Positions 42,746-54,589 of a stretch of DNA of 64,000 bases are shown here, one piece after another; positions within the stretch are counted from its first letter, which is position 1, and every line of letters begins with the position of its first letter. Where the stretch lies: positions 2,375,001-2,439,000 of the forward strand of contig JAZGTH010000103.1 of the NCBI GenBank assembly GCA_036877525.1, in the 5' to 3' direction. The notes beneath the pieces are model-generated. The model saw only the letters and a program-made list of their open reading frames with translations, ran no database searches and was not told where the DNA came from. The DNA is from Chromobotia macracanthus. Its lineage: Eukaryota > Chordata > Actinopteri > Cypriniformes > Botiidae. The translations under genes and the position numbers were made by a program.

Positions 42746-45700
42746 GCCTTTTATTTACATTTATTTATGTTCCAAATATTTTTCTGCTGTTTTACTTCTG
42801 GGATAAAATTATTCAAATCAATTATGATCTAGACTAATATATGCTGAGCGGTTCAGAGGCTCTTTGTGCACTAACGGTTTAAATTCTAGTCTAGATTTTC
42901 TCTTAAAAACTTATTTTAAATGTGTCCTCATTGCTTTACGGCTTAAGAAAATGTTTCCACCTGCCGTTTACAGATGCAAGTGTAATTGTCTATAAATAAT
43001 ACAAGTGGCCGTGACTCACAGCTGTCACTTCTGCATGTGTTCTTACAGTCATCAGCTGTTAGCTGCACTTACCGTTCATGTTTTCATTTGATAAGTGCTT
43101 TAATTCAAAGTGACACTGTTATTGGTACACATTTATCCACATGTGCCCCATTAGAATTAAACATGATCTCTGGTTTGACAGCAAACAGAGAAGTTTAATA
43201 AAATGATTTTCAACAGAAACCTGTTTCTGGTGGCAGAAATTTCCCATAATACTTTTGGTCTCCAAACCAGAAGCACTAATTCTAGATGAAGAGAAAACCA
43301 GCTCTGATTTCAGCAGATCTGTTATGAGTAAATGAGTTTATACAGTGACCACTAAGTACTGAAGATTTAAACCAAACTTAAAATATATGAACGTTACTTC
43401 ATTACATAATATCAAACTAAGTGGCATCTGCAACAAATGATGCTGGAGATGTTGCTGGAGGTCTCAATGTAATTTTTAGTGGCTATATTCAGTCATTTCC
43501 CAGCAGGTGATCTAGCAAAGTAACCGCAGGTGTAGTTCATCATATTAACTAACTAGTTAACATTTCACTAATTTGTGTTTGCTTGAGAAGTTAACTTTAA
43601 AATAAAACACAGCCTGTTTAGATCTAAGTGACATTAATTTTAAGTGTGATTTAAATGCTAATAATGAGGTTGTCATGAAGTTTGGTCAGATACACATGAA
43701 GGATGTGAAGAGTTTATCAGGATCATTGTTGTTGTTCATCTCTGATGTTTATCAAAGTCCAAACCAGCTGCTGCCGAGCTGGAGATGAACTGAATAAATG
43801 TCAGCCAGCTCGGATAAGCACTTAACAGCTCTCTGGTTCCTGTAAGCAACATGGATCTATATTTAGCGCTGTAATTAAGTAAGTTGATTGAGTGAAGTGA
43901 ATTGTGGAGGCCATTCGCAGATGAGTTTACCCACAACCTCACGTTCTCTCATGTTTTGTCTCCCTCCATGTCCAACAGAGCGAGATTCCTGCTTCTTACA
44001 GCTAAATGAACTAACACTCGTGTGATGCTTGCATGAAAATGGAAAAAGGAGAAGACAGAATGTGGTACTGTACTTTTCATTTACCTGTGAATATTGTTTT
44101 CGCTCAGAATGCACCACTGACTGTAGGGTTAAGAGTCTCTTTCTGTGTATGCCTGTTTTAGCCAATGGAAGTTCTTCGATCTTGAGCTGTCCTTTGTATG
44201 AAATCTTATTACATTATAAATTAGAGTATAAGATAAACTTAATGTACTAATATAAAAACCTTGATTCTGTGTTGGGATAGTTTCAAGGAGGTCAGGAAAA
44301 TAAAGGCCTCAGTCAGTTCTCTGCTGTCAGGACGTCTTTTATCTCTGTCCTTGTGTAGGTGTAAAGCCTGACAGCTTTCTTCAGTGAAGCTCTGAACTTC
44401 AGCAGCTGTGATGAGTCATACAGTGAGTGTGTGTATGAGACAGGTGGAGGCTTCAGGGTGGCAGTAGAAGATACGATTACACTGTTTATCAGCGAGCTAG
44501 AGGAACAGCATGATTTACAGATTGGGAGAACTTCAGCTCTTTGTCCCTGTAGGAGGAGGGATGATATGGAGTGGGTGATGAAACCAATGGAGGATGATGG
44601 GAATATGAGCGCTTGTCACCGAGGGGTTGATTATAGACATTCCTAAATAAGAGAAGGTCCTCCGAGAAGTTCAGGAGAGAAGCATTTTGTGTGTTGTAGC
44701 CACACACATCTGATTTCCTTTCTGAAAGAGACGCTGGAAATTTACAGTGGCCACAGATTGTGAAGTATAATATTTCAAGCCCCAGACCTAAGTGATCACA
44801 AGCTCACTCCACACACTGTAAAGCTTATTCTGGCCAGGAGCTGCCTTACTGCCAAACAAGAAAGGGCTCAGACTGCAGCACAAAAAGTGAGGATAAAAAG
44901 ATAAGTTGGTTTTATGAAATGCACACAAGAACAACAGATCAGTGTGTGGAAAATCGTTAATAATGGCTTTAACAAAGGCGTGGTACCAATGGTTTTACAG
45001 AAAAACATACAATTTTTTTGTTTAATTATAAAGTCTTTCTGTTTCACAGACTAACTCACTAAAACGTGTAATATTCTGTACAGTTCTGCTTGTGTAGTAT
45101 TTTCAAAGATCTTACAAACCCGGCTAGCATCAGAAATCTAGCCCAACTAGTTCTTCCCCTGAAGCCTCCTTGTCTTAACCTCATTTCTTGTGTAGATATA
45201 TCTTGCTTCCAGCACTGATTAAAAACTCCTTTATAAACATCTCTGGATGTTGTGTAAAACCAGACAGTTACATCAGAGCTTATCAGAGCAAGACACTCCA
45301 GTTTACAATGTGGAATATCAGACAGTCAGAACAGACTTTGGGCAGTTGTGGGTGTATGTTTGATGCTGTGACTGACTGTACTCGGGTCTGACTGCTGTAA
45401 CAATCTGAACCCCAAACAGTTTCGATTTTGAATGTTGAGTTATTAAGGACAGCGCATTGAAATCTATCCAAATCACCCGCCTGGTTTACATGATATAAAT
45501 TTTTAATACGTGCCCCCCTGAAGGCAGCACATCCTGTACATACATTGTCCAGCAGAAGCATCCCCCCCAACCAGTGGAATAATCTCTGAACACTGTCTTT
45601 GTGATCATGTGTAGCTCCTGATATAAACAAATTAAACATTAAACTACAACTACACAAGCACCATGTAATCAGTAATCATCACTGACAAATATTGTTTGTT

Positions 45701-46229
45701 TACTTTAATAGTTAACCAGAACTTGAATAGATAGAGATATTACAGGGAAGGAATGTTTTGAGATACCATGTTAAACACACGCACTAAACCAACACATCAC
45801 ATCATAAATTGTATTGTGGTCATGCTCTCTCAGTCTCTGTGAATGACTGTGGGAGGATCTGATCTGCTCTGCTCTGTAGCGTGTTGCAGAACTGTGTGGA
45901 TGCCACTGTCTTCACTAACTTCATGCTACAGGAGGAAAGATGGCACACTACCAAACACCATGACAGGCAGATTCCACCAAACGGCCTGTTTGCTTCAGGA
46001 ATTACGTCAGTCTGAGGCAGACTTTTGAAAGACTGAAAAGATGTTTATACTGTAAGATAGTTAGACAGACTGAAGGACTCTGAATGATTGCCCTGACGCA
46101 TACTGTATGAATGCACGTGCATGCACAGAAAGTATTACTCGCTATGAAACGCCTCGAAAATGAAGATGTGGGTGAACAAGCGGATTCATACAGGAGCTGT
46201 ATTACAGTGTCATAATTTAGGATATGATC
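42746..46229. other. Intergenic, mostly unique
   Basis: No gene, RNA or intact element recognised in about 3.5 kb. A 124-codon minus-strand open frame at 45283-45657 shows no domain I recognise. Confidence 0.5.
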
Positions 46230-46346
46230 TTTAGGCTGATCTGGAGTCAGTGCAGATTGTGGTTAAGCTGATCTGGGAGTCAGTACAGATTGTGGTTTAG
46301 GCTGATCTGGAGTGAGGCAGATTGTGGTTTAAACTGGTCTGAGGTC
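46230..46346 (+). repeat. About 35-bp tandem repeat
   Basis: GCTGATCTGGAGTCAGTGCA with GATTGTGGTTTA recurs three and a half times with small changes. Confidence 0.8.
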
Positions 46347-46565
46347 AATTCTAAATCATTGGTGTGATCTTGAATTCAGAGAACCTTTTTGAATTTTTTT
46401 TTACATTTAAATATCAGTTTGAGATTTTTTTTTCAGTGTTTTGTTTAGTTTGTTAAAATCATGTTTTTGTGTGAGCGAATGAGAGTCATTAGAGTTCATA
46501 AACCCAGTAGTGCAGTTTCCTCTCGAATGGTTAATGATGACCTAGTGAGAAAATGAGTGAGAGAG

Positions 46566-46630
46566 AAACACACACACACACACACAATGTGTCTGCATAC
46601 TAATGAGAGGACAAACAGAGAGCTGTGTAC

Positions 46631-46667
<37 letters not shown>
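46566..46667 (-). repeat. (CA)n with the 46-bp core, inverted second locus
   Basis: Two CA runs (46567-46587, 46630-46667) flank TGTGTCTGCATACTAATGAG with following AGGAC and AGAGAGCTGTGTAC. This is the reverse complement of the core at 17677-18325. Confidence 0.85.
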
Positions 46668-46668
<1 letters not shown>

Positions 46669-46807
46669 GGATGTGAAGGTGTCTGAGTGTCACTTCGCCT
46701 CATTATCGTGTGTTAGAGTGTGTGTGACAGGATGTGTAAGTTTCAGTGTATGTTCTTTGTTTGTGGGTGGCATGTGTGCAACTCTGTTGCAGTTAGTCCT
46801 GTGGAAA

Positions 46808-47039
46808 CCCAGCTAACAATTTTAGGTTGTAAGAAAGTTTCCAAACATTTCCATTAGATAATATAACATTAAAAATATCTTAAGTTATAGAAACATTGTA
46901 TTAATATTGCTGCTTAATTATAAGAACATTATTCAAACTATTTGCTTCTGTTTTAAAACATTCAATACCAACTTCAGAATAACGTTTGATTACCCCAGAG
47001 AACGTCAGCCAACGTTCTGAGAACATTCCCTGTTAGCTG
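46808..47039 (+). mobile_element. AACGTT-rich MITE, copy 13 (internal deletion)
   Basis: CCCAGCTAACAATTTTAGGT to CCCTGTTAGCTG, with about 100 bp missing from the middle and well-kept ends. Confidence 0.83.
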
Positions 47040-47194
47040 TAAAACTGGAAGACAAATGGTGTACAGTAACTGCTTACATGCCACTAATTCAAGTAATCTG
47101 GTTAGATATGGATCCATCTTCTATGCAGGTAAAAATGTGTTTCTGTAGCTTAACTGTTAGCATGACACTAATAATGCCAAAGTCTTGAGTTTTG

Positions 47195-47262
47195 ATTACC
47201 CCAAATGAACTGTTAATCACTTTGGATAAAAACAAATTAAAATGTAAATGTCTTTACCCGTC
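47195..47262 (+). mobile_element. SINE tail fragment
   Basis: ATCACTTTGGATAAAAACAA followed by ATTAAAATGTAAATGTC resembles the 3' end of a cyprinid tRNA-type SINE. Confidence 0.5.
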
Positions 47263-48153
47263 TTTAACTGTGTGTTTGAGGCTATAATTTGCACGTTTGT
47301 GAGCTTTTCCTGTCAGTACGGTTTCATCTCTGGTTGAAGGCTATGTTGGATGTTTTGATTAGAGCTGGTGAGATGTAATGGCTGGAGTCCATCATCTTCT
47401 GCAGATGTCAGCACAGCACTGCTAGTTTGAGCAATAGAAGTTGTAAACATGAGCTGCTCTCAGGAGAACGAATCAACACTGAACTTGCATTTAAACATCC
47501 CATCACTCTCAACTCCTCAAAGAGATCTGCCGTACGTTTCAATATGTTTGCTGCCAAAACCTGCTCGCCACACATGGGTGATGGGTATTTTAATACGTTC
47601 GGTTATGCAAAAGAGACTTGAGCTAAAGTAACTTGAGAAATAAGAGGAAGTTGGACTGGAGGAACGCTGGAACACATGCAACTTTATTGTTGTGATGTGG
47701 TGCTGTGATACAAATATTCTCCTTATGATGATTCACTGGAAACTCCTTTACAGAAAAACATAACAAGATCCATTCCAGGCAGTCGGCCACTCCACCTCAG
47801 GTTTCTGTTTTACCCGCAAACACAAATGACCTCTTTCTTAATAAGGTCAGCTGTAACCTCCACTGCCCGTGTCCATCTCGGGCTTTGACCCAGCCAGACA
47901 GTCAATTCCTAAAGATAGAACACACAAATCATACGTCTGTCAGCCGTCAAATATAGACTGAGAGTCAACAACTATGGATCGGACTCTCACTTCTCTTTAC
48001 TGTAGCCATGGGCACATCCAGAGAACCGCAAATCACAGTCATGTTGTGTCCACCTCTTTCTGGCTCTCTCTCCATCCCTGTATGTGCACTAGCTCATATA
48101 CTTGATCACAATCTGCAGGCAAATTTATCATTTGTATAAAAACCACTTGAAGT

Positions 48154-48372
48154 GGGAACATTCTCAAAACGTTCTCTAACGATCTCTAAAGTTCTCTCAA
48201 AAGTTATCAAAAATGTTTTTGCGGTGACGTTAGTAGGACTTTTTAAACGTCATATATCGAAACATTAAACTAATATTTGTTAGCGGAACGTTTTACAAAG
48301 GTACAGAATTAAATGTTTGAATAACGTTCGTAACTGAGCAATAATGTTTTTGTTAGTTAATTGAAACATTGG
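48154..48372 (-). mobile_element. AACGTT-rich MITE, copy 14 (truncated)
   Basis: GGGAACATTCTCAAAACGTT and later AACGTTCGTAACTGAGCAAT; both termini eroded. Confidence 0.68.
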
Positions 48373-49605
48373 GTCACATTTGAATACACTGCAGCTGTGA
48401 GGACATTAGCAGTACAGAGCAGGTCATGGGGAAAGTCAAAGGTCAGTGTGTGTCCATATGCTGGTCAGAAGGACAACACTGGAAGTTCAATGGATTCAGT
48501 CTTCAGTTCAGAAGTGAATACTGCTTATATAAATCTCTCCCCAGTCTGCTAATACAAAACAAAAAGTACACAAGGACGTCTTCTAAATGTAGTTTTAAAC
48601 GTTCTTCTATGTGTGTGTTTGTTTTGTGGCTGACAGTGGTTATGTGGCCATTTGTTTTCAACACTTTCCCACAGACACAACAGAGAACGATTCAGTATAA
48701 TGTGATGGTGTCCTTGCTGATGCAGGCCTCTTTATGTGGCATGTAATCTGAGCTTTCAGTACCAGGACTGACCTCACCCACCCTGAATGGGCCCTGAGGG
48801 CCAGGCCCTGTTTCCGGTGCTTTCACTCTGCTTAGCTCGGCACTATGATTATAGTAAAGCCAGGGCTGGGACGGACACATTTGTGCTGAGGAGACAAACA
48901 CACGCACAGAGTCTGTGGAAGTGAATGATGGTAGCTATCACACAGAGTTTGAGATGAGAACTCTCAAGGGCTTCTGGATGGAGTAAATAAGTCATGTTTA
49001 ACGCACTGTAACATCTAACAGTACAGGAAGCTGCCGCTTTTTAAAAACTGTGGCTTGCCAAGCTACAGTCAAAGCTACTCATAATTTAACCCAGTTAAAG
49101 TGCAGCTACTCGAGCTGCTCTTGTGATAAAACAGCATTTACACTCAAAACTAAAGGACTACAACACTATGAGCTCAATACTATTATGAGCTCTTTTGACA
49201 TAAACCACCCAAGCAACACTGTTGCATTTTCTTCTGGTCAACTTTTTGGTTTATCAACCACCAACTTACTCCTAATCAAAGTTTTATAATGAACAAAAAA
49301 ACTCTGGTGTTCATGAAACAAGACCTGATTTTACCCCCACCTGATTTCTTTTCAAGCAGAAATCAGACGTGTTGAAATAGAGGACACAGTCTGTGGGTTC
49401 ATTGGCCTCTTTTTCTAGTTAATAAACAGACTTTCATTTGGAAATTTCACAGGAAATCGCGAAACACACAGTGGAGAAGAAATGATATATAACAGTCAGT
49501 GTTTCTCACTTTGATGTATAGACTCTCTGGTTTTATATTTATTGTGTTATGCTCTCTGCTTTCGGTTTTATTTCTAAATTGGGAAACAGTGTTATATAAT
49601 AGGTA

Positions 49606-49810
49606 CACTGTAAAAAAAACATTTTGTTTAATCAATAGAGTCATTTCAAATTTTTGTAATCTTGATCTGGTCTTGAGTTGCTGTAACTTTTAAGAAATGG
49701 TTGGAAAATTGCTTGTTATACCAGTCAGGATTTAAAATTTTATGTTGAAATGACTTGTATAGCCAAGTTGATTAAACTTAAAAATTTAAGGCAGCAACGT
49801 TTTTATAGTG
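49606..49810 (+). mobile_element. MITE with CACTGTAAAAA ends
   Basis: Terminal inverted repeats CACTGTAAAAA and TTTTTATAGTG bound about 205 nt of AT-rich sequence with TTGATTAAACTTAAAAATTT near the end, a pattern known from cyprinid MITEs. Confidence 0.65.
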
Positions 49811-49961
49811 GATGTATATAACGTTATGATTATGAGAAATAATATCCATTTTTAGATCTAATACCAATAGCTTCTAATATCTGCCTTATATGTAGCTTCA
49901 AAAATGAATACAGTTAAACTTCTTTGACTTCTTTTGACTCCAATGAGCAACCGATTAGTTA

Positions 49962-50055
49962 ACACCCATAGCAACCACCTAGCGATTGTAGCACCCCGTG
50001 GAACAACCGCATAGCAACACCCTGGCAATCACTCCACAACACCTTAGCATTGTGA
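49962..50055 (-). repeat. GGTTGCCAGGG repeat, copy 3
   Basis: CACCCATAGCAACCACCTAG and CATAGCAACACCCTGGCAAT, reverse orientation, several internal units. Confidence 0.7.
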
Positions 50056-50999
50056 CGGGCGTGTGACATAGGCAACCACCACTTACAGTCTTCCAGACAG
50101 AAGGCTGAAAGAAAAGAAAAGACACAGAAAAGAAAGGATTTTAGACGCACGGCCCACATACTGCTAAATGGGGCATAATGGTTTTATTCTATACACAAAG
50201 ACAAAAGCCGCTCAAACAAGACCAGTTCTGGAGCTGTGTGGACAAGACGGCCCTTCCTCTCTGTGTGTGTGTGAAGGGTGAGGTCAGAAGCAGAAGTCCT
50301 GCAGGCAACTGCCCAACACTCAGAGTAAACAAGCAGGCATTGTGAAGACAATCTGTGTTTCTCTGCATCACATTTCAGTGGATCTGAAAGACACAGACAG
50401 AGCGTTTTAGATGAGGGTTCACTGATGTGTGCTGTATGCAAAACAACAAGCTCTGGCATTGCTTATTCAAACCAACTGAAATAATCTGTCAAATAATATG
50501 CAGTGTAAATGGTCATCTGTACAGTACACAGAGGAGTTAAAGTACCCAAAACGTATACTTTAAAGTCTGGGGAACTTTGTATGGTACTGATTTAAATTGT
50601 ACATATACAAAAGTTAAATCTAGCCAGAAGCATTCTACAGTAAAATAAACATTTCACATTTTCCCATCACATTTAATCATACCTCAGCACTGAGAAACAG
50701 AAAATAAAAATATTTGCTTTAGTCTGTTGAACTAATGAAATCAAGCGAAACAACAGCGGTCTGTCATGCAACCTGTTTAATCCCAATTTACAAAGAAAAA
50801 TAAACTTGATTTTAAATAAACATTCTGAAAACATGTTATTTAACACAATTTGCTTTAAGTAAATTAAAATCCTTGTTTTAGGGATGTTAAGATATTAAGA
50901 CAACAACACTGATTAATTAAAAATGATTTTTGCCATTTGGCGGAACTGAGAATGCTGTACTAGAAACAGGTCATATATCAGATGCTTCACATCTGAAGG

Positions 51000-51125
51000 A
51001 TCGTACAGTCCACTCAATACGAGACATCCCTGAGCGTCCTGAGGTTGAGGGTCTTACTCAAGAGTACAATAATGATCGAACCAGCAGCCCTGATCTTTAA
51101 CCACTACACCACCCCACCCCCACCC
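51000..51125 (-). mobile_element. tRNA-type SINE relic
   Basis: GAGGGTCTTACTCAAGAGTA, ATCGAACCAGCAGCC and TTTAACCACTACACCACC match the typical tail of fish SINE-like repeats. Confidence 0.55.
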
Positions 51126-51663
51126 GAGGCCATATTACAGGAATCAATAAATATGATTTATTCTGCAGCAGTCAGCAGCCGAAAAGAGAAAAATGACGCG
51201 TCATGCAGCGTGTGGGACGTGTTTAATGTGGGTGTGTGATATTTATAACCCAGCAGCTGCTCTCTGCTTCACCTCTCCACTTTACACACACGGCTAATGA
51301 GCTTTCTCTCAGAGTCTTGCTAAGTGCTAACCTGAGCTGAGTTTACACTGGAGCAGTAATGAAATCAAACGTTAGCCCTCGCACGCGCTGTAGCATGCTG
51401 GCCAGTTGTCATGGTGATGTGCTGGGTGAATGTGTCCTGTATTCTTGTATTATTGTGTGCCGGCTGTGGAAACTTGTCTTGTAATTGATGCTTCTCAGTC
51501 CTCATGGCTCTGGCTCCAGTCTAAGACAAGCTCTTTGAATAAATGTGACGCTGTTTTAGAGCTGAGTTTGGTGCACTGCCAGTCGCAGGACGTGTTTGGC
51601 TCCAGAGTTTGGTAGCTTTGGTAAGTTGTTGAAGCTGAAGTGAATTAATAACAGGCATAGGAA

Positions 51664-51936
51664 CAATTGGAGCGTGGAATTTTAGCCCTGGATTATTGTC
51701 TTTTTAACCCCTGGTGAAGAGTACTTTTAACCCTGGGTTAAGTAACGTTTCACATTTTTGAATTTGTATTTTTGAAAAGGGATTAGGGCTGTTTTAACCC
51801 TGGGTTAAAAACTCAACTCCAGTGCCAAAATGCACAGTGTGAATTTTTATAAAGAATGCCAAACCATAATGAGGATAACCCAGGATTACATTAACCCAGG
51901 GTTAAAAAATGACCCTGGGATAAAATTTCACAATTG
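51664..51936 (+). mobile_element. MITE with CAATTG ends and TTAACCCTGGGTTAA palindromes
   Basis: Ends CAATTGGAGCGTGGAATTTT and TAAAATTTCACAATTG are imperfect inverted repeats. Inside, AACCCTGGGTTA or its complement occurs several times (about 51738, 51800, 51894). Length 273 bp. Confidence 0.7.
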
Positions 51937-51939
51937 TCT

Positions 51940-54236
51940 TTGTGTGAGTAACAAACATAGACTTTGGTATCTCCTTAAATTAGAAGATATGTTATCACTA
52001 AACCAAAAGCTTTAACCACTTTAACCAGTTCTTTACTGGAGTGATGTGGGGAGTAAAGAGTCAAGATCTGGACTGAAGGTTGAAAGGTTAAATGCTGAAA
52101 GCAGTTTCCATTGTGCCCTCAGCCAGCTGACTCAAAGTCAACATGAGAAGTCCATTAACAACCGACTTTAATTCCATAACGTGACGCATTTCAGAGTGAA
52201 ACAGGAAATCCAGTGAGAGAAAAATGAGGGACGGGACTTGATTTCATCCAGCAGGAATTAATTGAGTTGTGAGACATCTGTGTCACATACCAGAGTGAAG
52301 AGCTGGGAGGAGCTGAGAAACGAGAGAGAGGTCACGTTTAGTTATTTCACAGGCTGTGATGTAATTCTATTCTGATGAAAGATTACAAAGACATTTTTAT
52401 GAAGAGATTTTTTTGAAAACAATGTGTTGTACTGCAGTGCACAATAAGACCAGAAACATATTAAAGAAAAAACTGGGAGAAATTTTGATTTCAATAGTTA
52501 CTGATAAAACGTGCTACTACTGTACTCACAAACAGCCAACAATGCTGCAAACAATTGTATAAATAAAATGTTTAATATATTTGTTTGCTTTGAATTGCTC
52601 TGTTTACCCTTAACATGGAGAAAGTCCACATGTGAGACCTGTAATCTGTGCATATGGGGGTACTGCTCTGTGTGGTATCTTTAATTCCCGTCCCGGGAAC
52701 AGCTTGTGCTTTCTGGACGGGCTCTTCACGTCCTGCAGGCAGCTCTGGAGTGAAACAGAGAGAATGTGAGATGTGAGTGCTGATGTGAGGTGCTCCTCAT
52801 GACAGATGGTCAGTAGGTTGCGTGTGATTCTGTGTGATACTCATGTTTTCAGCTTCATTTGGAGAGGATATTGCCCTGGGATTCTCTCAGCAGCTCCAAC
52901 CTCCAGTTCCTCTTTAATCCCTTTCCCTTAACAGTGAGATTAATGCATGAAGCAATCACACACACACACACACACTTCAGTGGAATGAGAAATGCAAGGA
53001 AATTGGTGAATACAGGATCTCCTGATATCAGGGAGGCAGTCAGGGCTGTAAAATCATATTTTACGCTCATAACACCAAAACGCCCGTTTTCAAGACGTTT
53101 GTAAAACTGAATCAATGTTTTAGTAGCAGTAAAATGGTGAAGAAGTCAAAGATCTAACCTAATGTTAGACAACAAATCTTTTTAGTTACTGTGGTTTATT
53201 TGTGTTGCTATAGCATACAACCATATTTACTGCAGTATATAGAATGTACACTGTGTATAAACGTTTATATTTCCTGTATGAAATACCCAGACCTGTTACA
53301 CTGGCCTTGGTTTGGGTATTTCATACATACAGAAAAGTTCAACAGTTAAACAAAATGTAAACAAACTACAAACAAACAAAAAGTATCTTCATTCATGTTT
53401 TGCTGCCTCATTGATCTTCATTAACAACCTGAAAGACGTGTGTGGCTGATGTGATCTCAACATGGCCGTCACCTTTCATGGGCGACCTGCATTATGTAGA
53501 ATGAAACCGTTTTCTAGATCACTGATAGAACCAGAATCTTCATTAAATGTTTTTTAATGAGTTTTTAATGACTCAAATGAGTTTTCAGAATTTTAAGCAT
53601 TCATCAAAAATGCCTTTCTTCACATTTGGTGTAAAACTGTTCGGAAACGCTTGATCATTTGAGTGTTAAAGCTAGTTTGGTGTTTAAATGCAGAAAACTT
53701 GATTTTTTCCGGTTGGAGTTTGTCTTGGTATGATAATGAATCCTTCAGTTTCTAATGTCTGATGGTCTGAGGATGGTTTAGTTTAGATGCAAGTGTTGGA
53801 TATGTATATCATTGAGGGTTCTGTTTGTGTTCTCAGAAAGTAACTGGAACAGAAGTGAAACGTGTGTTCATTTTGTGCCTGTCTGGATGGGTAGATTGAT
53901 CATTTGTGTCTCTTATGAAAGGAATTATGGGAAAAGTCACATGTAATGAGAGTTGTTTCACCCCTGTGTCTGCAGTTCTCACCAAATACTTGCTTATGTC
54001 TAATGTGTTCATTCTGAAGCAGAGAATGTTAAGATCACATGAAGCACTTCATCGCAGAAGCAGCTGCTGTCTGAAATATAATGTGTTTTCTTCAGAGTAA
54101 TGTTGAGGCTCTGCAGTTATGTGAACAGAACGATGTGGAGGTCAGGTGCTGATGGCAGGATGAACATTGAGTGTTGTGGGGAAAAACGTTAGCATTGGGT
54201 TTATCACAGCAAACAGAATTGGAGGACATGAATGTA
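51940..54236. other. Intergenic, no gene recognised
   Basis: Apart from the hairpin at 53275-53326 and a short CA run at 52960-52976 I see no element or exon. Confidence 0.5.
53275..53327. repeat. Perfect-stem hairpin
   Basis: GTATGAAATACCCAGACC (left) pairs with GGTTTGGGTATTTCATAC (right) over 18 bp with a single G-U pair and a loop of about 15 nt. Confidence 0.8.
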
Positions 54237-54589
54237 CCCAGGTAACAATTTAAGGTTGTAAGAACTTTTCATTAAATTTCCAACATTTCCATTAAATAAC
54301 AAAATTATTAAAAGTGTTGTTTTGAATGTTCTAGAAACGTTCAAAGCATCCAGTTTTTTAGCCGTTGTATTAACATTATTATTTGATTATAAAAACATTC
54401 AAATATAAAATAAATCCTGTGACTATTTTCAAATAGTTCCACTAACAACTTAAGAGTAACATTTTTGAGAGACATAACATTTAAAAATGTTTTACTAATG
54501 TTACCCAAGAACATTTCTGAACTTTCAGTGAACATCCTGGCCAATGTTCTGAGAATGTTCTGAGAAAGTTCTCTGTTTGAGCTCTCGGG
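54237..54589 (+). mobile_element. AACGTT-rich MITE, copy 15
   Basis: CCCAGGTAACAATTTAAGG to TTCTGAGAAAGTTCTCTGTT; the distal terminus is partly lost. Confidence 0.75.

Noticed and set aside
45283..45657. 124-codon minus-strand open frame
   Set aside because: No recognisable domain, no splice or promoter context, and low-complexity neighbours; chance is the simplest reading.
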